Assembly: GCF_001444405.1 (NCBI RefSeq)
Contig: NZ_CP013188.1
Span: 744,001 to 808,000 of the forward strand
DNA: 64,000 bases
Reading direction: 5' to 3'
From: Pseudoalteromonas phenolica
GTDB lineage: Bacteria > Pseudomonadota > Gammaproteobacteria > Enterobacterales > Alteromonadaceae
A program made the position numbers and the translations under genes. A model generated the notes under the pieces. The model made no database searches, was not told the origin of the DNA, and saw nothing but the letters and a program-made list of their open reading frames with translations. Positions 52,092 through 60,058 of this stretch are shown piece by piece (the first letter of the stretch is position 1; the number at the start of each line of letters is the position of its first letter).

Positions 52092-53237
52092 ATGCACCGT
52101 TTTACTACCGTCATCACTTTGATATTTATATTTTTGCCAATGCTATCATTGGCAAATGATATAAATATCGACAATTTAAGAGAGCAATACTCGCAACCAG
52201 CGCACTTGTGGCCAAAGCCAACTTTAGATGAGGGCGTTGAGCATGTTGAGATTGGTTTTATACCAATACCAATTTTCCCGCAAGCTAATCCTTTTAGTAA
52301 AGAAAAAGTGCTTCTAGGAGAAAAGCTATTTCATGATCCTAGACTGTCTCGCTCAGGTCAAATTGCCTGTGCAAGCTGCCATGATAGAGACTTAGGTTGG
52401 GCCGATGGTCGCGCTGTGTCTTTTGGTCATGATCGATTAAAAGGCAGAAGAAACGCGCCAAGCATTGAAAACTCAGCGTTTTGGCAAACGTTATTTTGGG
52501 ACGGCAGAGCAGCTTCGTTAGAGGAGCAAGCCTTAATGCCAATTTTAGATCCTGTGGAAATGAACTTTTCAATTGAAGAGTTGGAACAACGCCTTAATCA
52601 AAATGAAGTTTACAAAGCAGAATTTAAAAAAGTATTCAATGCGGATAGGGTAAAAGCAACAGACATTGCTAAAGCGCTTGCCACTTATCAACGAACCATC
52701 TTGTCTAGGTCGAGTGACTTTGACTATTTTTTACAATCATCAAAGCAAAAAAATGAAAAAGCCAAGTTGGCATTTTCTAAGAAATTATCAGATCAGGCTC
52801 TCTGGGGTCTGCATTTATTCAGAACAAAAGCACGATGCATGAATTGTCATTCGGGCCCATTGTTTAGTGACAATAAATTTCATAACCTAGGACTTACATG
52901 GTACAAACGTGAGTTAGAAGATTTAGGGCGATTCAAAGTGACGAAACAGCCTGATGATGTTGGTAAATTTAAAACACCAAGCTTACGTGGTGTTATGAAT
53001 ACCAAACCTTGGATGCATAATGGGAGTTTCGCCAATATGGAAGGGATATTAAACGTCTATAATGCGGGCGGATTTAAATTTACTAAAGACCCTAATGATG
53101 AAATGTCTCCTGTGACATCAAAGCTTTTAAAGCCTTTAAATTTGAACTACGAAGAAATGAAAGCCCTTGAAGCTTTCTTACATTCAATCACGGCATCGCC
53201 TGCTCGAGGCCCTCACCACAATTTTTATGAGTATTAA
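52092..53237 (+). CDS. di-haem cytochrome c peroxidase, MauG/CcpA family
   Basis: 381 residues with a signal peptide (VITLIFIFLPMLSLA). Two c-type haem sites are visible: CASCH at 93-97 and CMNCH at 249-253. Between and after them are typical family segments: LGEKLFHDPRLSRSGQIACA, NAPSIENSAFWQTLFWDGRA, and FKTPSLRGVMNTKPWMHNGS with the final NVYNAGG. Members reduce hydrogen peroxide or, like MauG and MbnH, oxidise amino-acid side chains in a partner protein. Which of these applies cannot be decided here. It is the fourth gene of the operon and would act in the periplasm. Confidence 0.9.
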   Translation: MHRFTTVITLIFIFLPMLSLANDINIDNLREQYSQPAHLWPKPTLDEGVEHVEIGFIPIPIFPQANPFSKEKVLLGEKLFHDPRLSRSGQIACASCHDRDLGWADGRAVSFGHDRLKGRRNAPSIENSAFWQTLFWDGRAASLEEQALMPILDPVEMNFSIEELEQRLNQNEVYKAEFKKVFNADRVKATDIAKALATYQRTILSRSSDFDYFLQSSKQKNEKAKLAFSKKLSDQALWGLHLFRTKARCMNCHSGPLFSDNKFHNLGLTWYKRELEDLGRFKVTKQPDDVGKFKTPSLRGVMNTKPWMHNGSFANMEGILNVYNAGGFKFTKDPNDEMSPVTSKLLKPLNLNYEEMKALEAFLHSITASPARGPHHNFYEY

Positions 53238-53248
53238 TAAGGAATAAT

Positions 53249-53722
53249 ATGTATTACAAATCTATGTTAGTTGCGGCTTTATTATTATTAAGCTTTCCAG
53301 ATTTGGCATTCGCTAAGAATTTAAACTTTGGTACAGAAGTTGATGTGAAGCAAGTAACAAAAATTTCGACTATTTTGGAACAGCCAGATAAATACCTAAG
53401 TTCGCCTGTAACAATAAAAGGCACTGTTGTGGGGGTTTGTAAAAAGCGAGGCTGTTGGATGACGATTGCATCTGATAAACGTTTCGAAAATCTGAGAATA
53501 AAGGTGAGAGATGGCGACATGGTTTTCCCAATGAGTGCAAAAGGCAGTCAAGCTATCGCAACCGGAAAACTGAATAAAATCGAGTTTGACCTTGAGCGCA
53601 CAAAGCAAATTAAAGCTCAGCAAGCCATTGCTAAGAATGAAGTGTTTGACCCTGCCTCTGTCACTGAGCCGCTAGTTATATATCAATTAGTACCTACTGG
53701 GGTTTCGATCCTTGATCAATAA
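53249..53722 (+). CDS. DUF4920-family periplasmic protein
   Basis: 157 residues with a signal peptide (VAALLLLSFPDLAFA). The mature part has an OB-fold-like DUF4920 pattern: ILEQPDKYLSSPVTIKGTVV, then CKKRGCWMTIASD, LRIKVRDGDMVFPMSAKGSQ. The CKKRGCWM segment with two cysteines may bind a metal or cofactor. DUF4920 proteins appear in redox and metal-handling gene neighbourhoods, but no activity is established. AAGGAATAAT precedes the ATG. The following gene overlaps its end by 11 bases. Confidence 0.82.
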   Translation: MYYKSMLVAALLLLSFPDLAFAKNLNFGTEVDVKQVTKISTILEQPDKYLSSPVTIKGTVVGVCKKRGCWMTIASDKRFENLRIKVRDGDMVFPMSAKGSQAIATGKLNKIEFDLERTKQIKAQQAIAKNEVFDPASVTEPLVIYQLVPTGVSILDQ

Positions 53723-54284
53723 ACTGAGAAACATTAATTGGTATCGTTTCAATAGAAGCCTACATCGAGATGTAGGCTATTTTTGTATCGGTATGGTTTT
53801 AGTTTTTGCTGTATCTGGTATTGCGGTGAATCATAAAGATGACTGGAATCCAAACTATCAAGTTACACATAAACGGATCCAAGCCCCTATTACGAAGTGG
53901 CATGAAACGAGTGATGAGATTTTACTTTCGCAAATATTTAACTATATCGATGAAGGGGTAGAGGTAAAAGCAACGTATTGGGCCTCACCGACCCAGTTTA
54001 AAGTGTTTTTAAAAAATGATGGAAACATCACGCTGAACCTTGATAATCACCAACTTATTTTTGAACATATTGAAGCTCGCCCAGTTTTTCAAGCTATAAA
54101 TAGACTGCATTTAAATGAAACCCATCAAGCATGGATAGTTTTTTCGGATTTATTTGCTGGCTTGCTTATTTTCCTAGCAATAAGCGCATTGTTTATGGTC
54201 AAAGGAAAATATAGTCCTTGGGGGAGAAGAGCGATATTAGTCGCTTTTGGTTTTATTATTCCTTTGGGTTTTATTTATTGGTGA
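53712..54284 (+). CDS. PepSY-associated membrane protein
   Basis: 190 residues. The N-terminal RFNRSLHRDVGYFCIGMVLVFAVSG motif is that of PepSY-associated membrane proteins, such as the PiuB/FsrB-like iron-regulated proteins thought to handle ferric-siderophore reduction. There are about three membrane helices (about 20-40, 140-160, 170-190) and a periplasmic loop. The start is a TTG overlapping the DUF4920 gene by 11 bases, so they are translationally coupled. It is the last gene of the operon and its context with a Fur box supports a role in iron-compound reduction at the inner membrane. Confidence 0.82.
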   Translation: MINKLRNINWYRFNRSLHRDVGYFCIGMVLVFAVSGIAVNHKDDWNPNYQVTHKRIQAPITKWHETSDEILLSQIFNYIDEGVEVKATYWASPTQFKVFLKNDGNITLNLDNHQLIFEHIEARPVFQAINRLHLNETHQAWIVFSDLFAGLLIFLAISALFMVKGKYSPWGRRAILVAFGFIIPLGFIYW

Positions 54285-54289
54285 AAAAA

Positions 54290-54312
54290 AGCCCCGCTAA
54301 ATTAGCGGGGCT
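54290..54312 (-). terminator. terminator of the minus-strand gene at 54331
   Basis: AGCCCCGCTAA pairs with TTAGCGGGGCT in a GC-rich stem. On the minus strand the stem is followed by TTTTTTT, so it terminates the hypothetical gene at 54331-54807. On the plus strand it lacks a T tract and is weaker. Confidence 0.75.
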
Positions 54313-54330
54313 GAAAAACAGCCTAGTAAT

Positions 54331-54807
54331 CTAAAAAGCTGAGAGCATCACTGACATCAGTTTTGCCCCCTGTTTTTTAGCACTTATGAGCCAAGGGGAA
54401 ATTGTGTTCATTCTTTTGTTTTTAATTGCTTGGCTTTTTATATGCGCATTAAACTCAGCTGAATTTTTAATTGAGCCATGTAGACCAAGCAAGTTTAGCT
54501 GCATGAGGTAATCATCGGTTTCACCTTCACCTATCAGCTTAAGTATTGCATTCTTATTTTCTAAATCAGCTTTCGTTAAAGTAGTCTCTGCACTAAAACT
54601 TTCAGCTCTTGCATCAAGTTTTGTTGCCGATAATGAAATCACATCACCAATCTGTGCATCGTACGGTAAGACGCAATTAAAGGTTATGCCTTCTTTTGCA
54701 TAATCTAGCTTTAATGTGTCGTACTGACAGGTATGTTGCACACTGTAATTATCTAGGTCGTTCATTGTACGGGGTGTGAATCCGAGCAATAACGGTGAGT
54801 GGTTCAT
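54331..54807 (-). CDS. protein of unknown function
   Basis: 158 residues, cytoplasmic, without signal peptide or long membrane helix. The first 80 residues look beta-rich (FNCVLPYDAQIGDVISLSAT). The final segment is more hydrophobic. I do not recognise a family. It is a single gene with its own terminator, convergent with the iron operon. It may be a small housekeeping protein of the lineage. Confidence 0.6.
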   Translation of the reverse strand: MNHSPLLLGFTPRTMNDLDNYSVQHTCQYDTLKLDYAKEGITFNCVLPYDAQIGDVISLSATKLDARAESFSAETTLTKADLENKNAILKLIGEGETDDYLMQLNLLGLHGSIKNSAEFNAHIKSQAIKNKRMNTISPWLISAKKQGAKLMSVMLSAF

Positions 54808-54915
54808 AACTTTAAATTGGTTGCTGTATAAGATGGTATGTATTATCCAAGAGTTTTATTACAGCAATATTACTAACTGGTCGATTTGAGTGTATTTACT
54901 CTAAGCTTATGATTT

Positions 54916-54948
54916 AAGGGTGCTTAAAATTTCTAGAGCACCCTTTTT
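54916..54948 (+). terminator. intrinsic terminator with no obvious plus-strand gene
   Basis: AAGGGTGCT (54916-54924) pairs with AGCACCCTT (54937-54945) and is followed by T5 on the plus strand. No annotated gene on that strand ends nearby. It may serve the minus-strand lipoprotein gene at 55030 in the other direction, where its T tract is poor, or end a small RNA. Confidence 0.5.
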
Positions 54949-55029
54949 GAATTGTTATTGCATAATAGGTATACAATAAAGGTTAATTTATTTAACGATT
55001 TTGTAACGCTTTGTTGAAGGGTATTTGTA

Positions 55030-55785
55030 TTATCGCAGTGTAATAGTTATATCATCCAAACGTCTTTGTTGTGACGCTCTGCTTTTACTACCACTGGCAT
55101 AATTGCTATCAACACTGCCTAATCTAAATCGTTCAACAAGAAGATTAACTGAGCAGTTTTGGCGTGTGTTTAAGTTTTCATCTTTAAACATATCGAGAGT
55201 ATCTAGATCTATGGTTAACTTACCGTCGTCTGTCACATTCTCAAATTTTTCAGCATTACCTTGAGTCCCACCGTCTTTGAGTTTGCAAGTTGAGCTGAGT
55301 GTTACATCTAATTTGTCAGCAGTGCTATGATTAGACCATTCGATCACTAACTGTTCAGAATTAGAGAATGATTGGCTCTTCTGCGGGGCAAGTATTTCAA
55401 ATGGTGCAGGCATAGTAAGTGTATTTGTGAGGGTGACGTTATCTTCTGAACGTACAAAATTGACAACATATTGGGTGTTTTCACTGTGTTCGTCAAAGAT
55501 GGCACGATAATCAACATCAAATACGTCAGTATGTTTTTCTAGAGTTTTAGTGTCGCTGCCTACACTTGCTTCTAACTTATCAGAACTTGATAAACTTATG
55601 TTATTGCCAAATTCATCGGTTAAGTTTAGTTCAGCGATAACTCGACTATCATATCCCCCTGATGTGACATATATATTTGACCATATTGCTCTGGTTTTAA
55701 CATTATCAGACTCAGTTGTTTCCGTGGAGCAGCCACTAATGGTTGCTAAAGCGAATGGCAAAACGAGACAAGTTAATTTGCGCAT
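55030..55785 (-). CDS. lipoprotein of unknown function
   Basis: 251 residues with a signal peptide and lipobox ISGC (Cys19). The mature part looks beta-rich with an immunoglobulin-like character (VIAELNLTDEFGNNISLSSS, EILAPQKSQSFSNSEQLVIE) and has two cysteines near the C-terminal half that may form a disulphide (STCKLKDGG and RQNCSVNL). No family is recognised. AAGGAAAG precedes the ATG. It stands alone. Confidence 0.68.
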   Translation of the reverse strand: MRKLTCLVLPFALATISGCSTETTESDNVKTRAIWSNIYVTSGGYDSRVIAELNLTDEFGNNISLSSSDKLEASVGSDTKTLEKHTDVFDVDYRAIFDEHSENTQYVVNFVRSEDNVTLTNTLTMPAPFEILAPQKSQSFSNSEQLVIEWSNHSTADKLDVTLSSTCKLKDGGTQGNAEKFENVTDDGKLTIDLDTLDMFKDENLNTRQNCSVNLLVERFRLGSVDSNYASGSKSRASQQRRLDDITITLR

Positions 55786-55943
55786 TATCTTTCCTTTTTA
55801 TAGTTTAGAACGAGTAGAGGTTTAATTTTTAAAATCTTATTAAGCAAGTGTTTCAATTTTAGTGTCAGACTTTTATTTATGTATACAAATAAACTGTAAT
55901 AGAGTGTAAGTAAAAGTCAGTAGTTGTAGTTGAGAGAGTTAAA

Positions 55944-56279
55944 TCAATTTGCTGCAGCGTAAATCCAGCATGTTTTACCTGACTTTAATTGCGCTTCGAC
56001 TCTCTGGTAGTCATCAACTTCATAGTCATCAGCTTGTTGTAATTCAGCATCTGTGATTAAGAATACTGTGCCATCTACAGTGTCTTCCTCATGATCCGAT
56101 TTAATTAGAATTGGGTGGTATTCTTTACCACTACTTTTAATGACTGCTTCGTCAGTGATTTTAACTTCACCCAGTTTGTAGCCAATCAGAGTATCTTTTT
56201 GGCCTTCAAGTAAACGACCAAATGTATCAAGTTGCACTTGAGGTTGCTGTAGCGTGCCATAAGAGAAAAGCGCGTTCAT
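55944..56279 (-). CDS. gamma-glutamylcyclotransferase-like (AIG2) protein
   Basis: 111 residues. The fold signature YGTL (FSYGTLQQPQVQLDTFGRLL) near the start and the catalytic Glu in DDYEVDDYQR near residue 80 match the GGCT/AIG2-like family. The middle segment HEEDTVDGTVFLITDAELQQ is typical. These cytoplasmic enzymes cleave gamma-glutamylamines or gamma-glutamyl peptides. The short length is normal for the bacterial branch. It is a single gene. Confidence 0.85.
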   Translation of the reverse strand: MNALFSYGTLQQPQVQLDTFGRLLEGQKDTLIGYKLGEVKITDEAVIKSSGKEYHPILIKSDHEEDTVDGTVFLITDAELQQADDYEVDDYQRVEAQLKSGKTCWIYAAAN

Positions 56280-56408
56280 TTAAGTTTCCCATACATAAAA
56301 CAAGTTTAGATTGTACAAGAGTTTAAGGCGATTAAAACAGCTATTCATAATCTAAACTTATAGGCGCGACTTCATGTCGCGCACAAATGTGAGAGGGTAA
56401 ATCCGCAT

Positions 56409-58550
56409 CTAAATGTTACTCGGTCGACCCATATCCCCTAGCTCATAATCACAGACGCCATGGGGGAAAACGGTCTTTAATTGCTCGGCTAATTTAGTAA
56501 TAGGGTGCGAGCCATACATGCCTTTTTCTATTGCTGTTTCGACATCAATTAAATGGCATTTGAAGATGTCGCCAGCCCAAGGGCCGCCCGATTCAATTCG
56601 GCTGGTACTGAACATCGGAAAACGTGACTGACATGCGCCGTCTGGCTTTTGATTCCATTTGCCATTAAACACATCCTCGCCTTTTGCATAGGTACTGCCA
56701 TCGGCTTCGAAGCAGGTATCGCCTAACTCTTGCGGCTTTGCCTCGATAACACTCAGGTTAGGGTTTTGTTTAAGGTTTAAAAGCCACTTATCTATCATGG
56801 CAAACGCGGCTTGTGTTGGGTCATGATCTTTATGAGCGACCCAAATAATGTGATTTTTGTGATCGCCATTGGCTTTATCTATTCGTAAACGACTATAAAA
56901 AGAGGCTGACATATGATGCATGTCTAACTCATTTTCCAGATAATGTCTGGCATCAATAATGGGCAAGTCTACTTTACCAATAAACACTTGGCCTGAACGA
57001 TAAGCTGCCTCAATGGCTTCAAGGCTGGCAGTATGACGCTGAGCAGGGCCATGGTTTGCTTCATAAATGTTTTCACTACCCCAAAGAGAGAGCCAAAGCG
57101 GTTTGTGCGGACCAAGTGGGGTAATGATATGCTCTACTTGCATGGTGGGTTGTGACTTCCAAGCCCCAATGTTGTAGTTAATATCGAAAAACTCCTCGAT
57201 ACTGATCTTATTATCAAGTAGTGCATTTAACCCATATTGCACCCCCACGTTGTCCCAAGTTGAACGACCAAAACCTTGCTGATCCGTGCCAAGTACATGC
57301 TTCATGTCTTGCCAATAACTCCAGTTATTTTGTTCTACCACAGAATCAGCAAATAAAGGTCTTAAAAAGCCCTGTTTAGGGTTGTTAATATAAGCAGATA
57401 GGCCAAAGTAACCGTTTATACATTCGCTGTTACCATCGGGGAAGCTAGGCACAAAACCGGCCATAAGTTGATTTAGAGGTTGCAAAAAACCTGCTCTTTG
57501 CGGAAAGTCATTAATGGCATTCATGCCTTCAATTAAGCGTCGTCTATCCCAATCTCGCCATGCCTTTCTGTCATCGGCTCTAAAGGTAAAATAGTTGTTT
57601 AGGAGATCACAATCGAGCGCATAGGTGGTTTGGCTGATCATATCCGGATAACTATAAAGAGGCAGCAAGCCGTCTAAAATGCCAGTGCTATTTTGAGCAA
57701 TTAAATATTGCGCAAGGCCGCCACCCGAGCCGCCTACACCCACTGTATAAAGTGGCTCACCATATAAACTGGTGAATTGCTTTTTAACTCTGCGAGCAGT
57801 GTCTTCGGCTAGAAGCATGTTATAGGTATAGCTGGTTTTATTGCCACTAGAGCTGATAATGGCATAACCATCGAGTAGTTGGTCTACTTGGCGCTGCATG
57901 ACTTTATGGGTTTTTTGCCTGCCTTGTCTAAAGCCAATGCCTGAACCGCCATTAAATTGATACACCAATCGATTATTCCATTGCGACTTTGCTAATCTAT
58001 CACCCACTTCGTCAGGCTTGATAGGCATCACAATGGTATAAATAAAGCGATTAATTGTGCCTTGCTCAGCTCTAAATAGCGCCCCCTGGTAGTTTTTAGC
58101 CTGCTCCAATGTGAGTTTTTCAGGCTGTTTGTCAGCATTAATGGCAAAGTATTGTAAGTGTGATTTAACACCACAATCTTTGCTGAAACCTAAAAGTTCA
58201 CCGCTCTCACTTGTCACTGGCACACCAAGGCCCTCTTGATTATCTACCTCAGGTTGGCCAACCTTTGAATCTACCGACATACAAAAGAAGGGATATTGGT
58301 TTGGCCCTGAATATAAGTTTGTTGATGGTCCGACTCCACCAAGTGGAATGGGGAATGGGTAAGTTTCTTCAGGACGTTGGTGTTCAGAAATATGGGGGTA
58401 AAAATCGATTAAATAGTTATCTTCTGCAGGTGCAATTGATTTCACCTGTCTAGCAAGGAATGGATCTGGCGGGGTGAGTTGCTGCCATGCAATAAAGCCA
58501 ATAATTGCGCTTAAGAGCCCACCAATTATTCCCAAAGTTAGTTTACTCAT
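56409..58550 (-). CDS. DUF6351-family alpha/beta hydrolase
   Basis: 713 residues with an N-terminal hydrophobic helix (about 5-23), which may be a signal anchor. The nucleophile-elbow-like TVGVGGSGGGLAQYLIAQNS near the middle, plus YQFNGGSGIGF and the later THHIIWVAHKDH-type segment, fit a large alpha/beta hydrolase; the overall sequence agrees with DUF6351 (a family of long exported hydrolases of unknown substrate). Several cysteines in the C-terminal part (CFEAD, GACQSRF, FKCHLIDVE, GVCDYEL) suggest disulphides and a periplasmic or extracellular location. AGGTGAT precedes the ATG. Confidence 0.72.
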   Translation of the reverse strand: MSKLTLGIIGGLLSAIIGFIAWQQLTPPDPFLARQVKSIAPAEDNYLIDFYPHISEHQRPEETYPFPIPLGGVGPSTNLYSGPNQYPFFCMSVDSKVGQPEVDNQEGLGVPVTSESGELLGFSKDCGVKSHLQYFAINADKQPEKLTLEQAKNYQGALFRAEQGTINRFIYTIVMPIKPDEVGDRLAKSQWNNRLVYQFNGGSGIGFRQGRQKTHKVMQRQVDQLLDGYAIISSSGNKTSYTYNMLLAEDTARRVKKQFTSLYGEPLYTVGVGGSGGGLAQYLIAQNSTGILDGLLPLYSYPDMISQTTYALDCDLLNNYFTFRADDRKAWRDWDRRRLIEGMNAINDFPQRAGFLQPLNQLMAGFVPSFPDGNSECINGYFGLSAYINNPKQGFLRPLFADSVVEQNNWSYWQDMKHVLGTDQQGFGRSTWDNVGVQYGLNALLDNKISIEEFFDINYNIGAWKSQPTMQVEHIITPLGPHKPLWLSLWGSENIYEANHGPAQRHTASLEAIEAAYRSGQVFIGKVDLPIIDARHYLENELDMHHMSASFYSRLRIDKANGDHKNHIIWVAHKDHDPTQAAFAMIDKWLLNLKQNPNLSVIEAKPQELGDTCFEADGSTYAKGEDVFNGKWNQKPDGACQSRFPMFSTSRIESGGPWAGDIFKCHLIDVETAIEKGMYGSHPITKLAEQLKTVFPHGVCDYELGDMGRPSNI

Positions 58551-58706
58551 AACATCACCTTTGGATTATGGCGTTCTCTTTAAGTTTAGAAATAACTTCA
58601 GTACTCCGTTGTTATTTGTTTGTTAATTAATCGGTTTTTATATTTAATGGCTTTTTGCTAGTATCTGGATTTAGCATTTTGCAGGTACGAAAAAGGAAGT
58701 AAGAGC

Positions 58707-59099
58707 ATGAAGCTATTAGTTAAGTCTTACAAAAAACTCATTGAAAAAATAAAACAATTTTCTTGGTACAGCTTGGCAATGTTAATTGTTGTTGTGTTTG
58801 CAGGGCCAGAAATTTTCGTGGCTATGGAATTGACTTTGATGCTTGAAGTCATGGGCGCATCGACGTTCTGCATGTTCTATGTGAGTGCATTTAAGGCCTA
58901 CTTTGAACCTTACCTCAAAAAACTTAAACCCTACTTTGAACGATTTTCTCAGTTTGAAGGAGACGGCTTCTTTGTTTTGAAATACAGACAATATAAACAA
59001 ATGCCAAGTATGTTAATACATGCTGTGCCTGCAAATACTTTACTGCTAGGCTATCTAAGTATAGTCACAGGCTTTGCCATCCTGACAAAAATTGTTTAG
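58707..59099 (+). CDS. membrane protein of unknown function
   Basis: 130 residues. A basic N-terminus (SYKKLIEKIKQF) is followed by hydrophobic segments at about 21-45 and 48-65, a charged amphipathic middle (YFEPYLKKLKPYFERF) and a last helix at about 108-128. No family is recognised. It lies 31 bases before a small metal-binding-type exported protein and may belong to the copper region, although nothing in its own sequence suggests metal binding. Confidence 0.6.
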   Translation: MKLLVKSYKKLIEKIKQFSWYSLAMLIVVVFAGPEIFVAMELTLMLEVMGASTFCMFYVSAFKAYFEPYLKKLKPYFERFSQFEGDGFFVLKYRQYKQMPSMLIHAVPANTLLLGYLSIVTGFAILTKIV

Positions 59100-59130
59100 C
59101 ATTAACGGCAGTTAATTATATTGAGTTGTT

Positions 59131-59481
59131 ATGTTTAAATTCATCGTATCAATTATGCTGTTTTTAAGTTTAGTCGTTTCGCCATTTGGCCAAATGACGG
59201 CTTTTGCTGCCCATGAGTGCGATATGACCATGATGACTCAAGACAGCAAGATGCATCACGTAATGTCACAAGACGGAATGTCAAAAGACGAAATGTCGTC
59301 AATGGATTGCTGCGAGGTTGAATGTGTTTGCCCGATTAATGCCTGTCATGCTTTTACTTATGTCCCACAGTCAGTTCAAACGCTTGGCTTTTTCTCTAGT
59401 TTTGAAAAAATTCAAAATGCGCAGTTAACACCACCAGCCGCAACGATTTCTAATCTCTATCGCCCGCCGATTTTTGCCTAA
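59131..59481 (+). CDS. small exported Met/His/Cys-rich protein of the copper module
   Basis: 116 residues with a signal peptide (VSIMLFLSLVVSPFGQMTAF). The mature N-terminal half is dense in metal ligands: HECDMTMMTQDSKMHHVMSQ, then more Met and CCEVECVCPINACHAF. Such Met- and Cys-rich periplasmic proteins precede Cus-type efflux genes in many gammaproteobacteria. I infer copper or silver binding from composition and position. No named family is certain. The gene starts the putative copper unit that continues with DUF411 and cusBA. Confidence 0.7.
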   Translation: MFKFIVSIMLFLSLVVSPFGQMTAFAAHECDMTMMTQDSKMHHVMSQDGMSKDEMSSMDCCEVECVCPINACHAFTYVPQSVQTLGFFSSFEKIQNAQLTPPAATISNLYRPPIFA

Positions 59482-59572
59482 TCTAGGATCAGTGCGCCTA
59501 AAATTTGGCGTGTGTGTCCGATTAATCACCTCTTTTATTGTTTTGTTTTTATTGTGATTAGGAGCGCAGGCG

Positions 59573-60058
59573 ATGCGAGTTTTCTCAAAGTTAATTTATT
59601 CACTTTCGTTATTTTTAAGTATTTTTTCAAACAACAGTTTTTCACAAGACAAAGCCATAGAGCTACTGGTTGCTAAAACCCCGACTTGTGGTTGTTGTAC
59701 CTTATGGTTAGATCATCTCACCTCCCAAAATATTAAGGTCGAAGGCAAAAACTTTTCGCACCCGCAAATGAGCGAGATAAAAAGTCAGTACGGCATTGAA
59801 GCAAGATACCGCTCATGCCATACCGCAGTGCATGCTGACGGATTTGCCTTCGAAGGTCATGTACCTGCGAAATTCATTAAGCAGTTTTTACAATCTCCAC
59901 CGAATAATGCGATTGGGTTAAGCGTGCCAGCAATGCCTCTTGGCTCACCGGGGATGGAAATTGATGAAAGGTTTCAAGCCTATAAAGTGCTATTGCTAAA
60001 AAAAGATGGCAGCTACGAAGTATTCGCTGAAGTAAACAGTTATAAGGAGCAATTCTGA
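59573..60058 (+). CDS. DUF411-family metal-binding periplasmic protein
   Basis: 161 residues with a signal peptide (SLSLFLSIFSNNSFS). The DUF411 domain begins LLVAKTPTCGCCTLWLDHL and continues with YRSCHTAVHADGFAFEGHVP and GLSVPAMPLGSPGME. The CGCC and SCHTA segments with nearby Met residues are the probable copper-binding site. Members are periplasmic and found with CusBA or CopA systems. Its stop codon overlaps the start of cusB by one base, so they are translated together. Confidence 0.88.
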   Translation: MRVFSKLIYSLSLFLSIFSNNSFSQDKAIELLVAKTPTCGCCTLWLDHLTSQNIKVEGKNFSHPQMSEIKSQYGIEARYRSCHTAVHADGFAFEGHVPAKFIKQFLQSPPNNAIGLSVPAMPLGSPGMEIDERFQAYKVLLLKKDGSYEVFAEVNSYKEQF

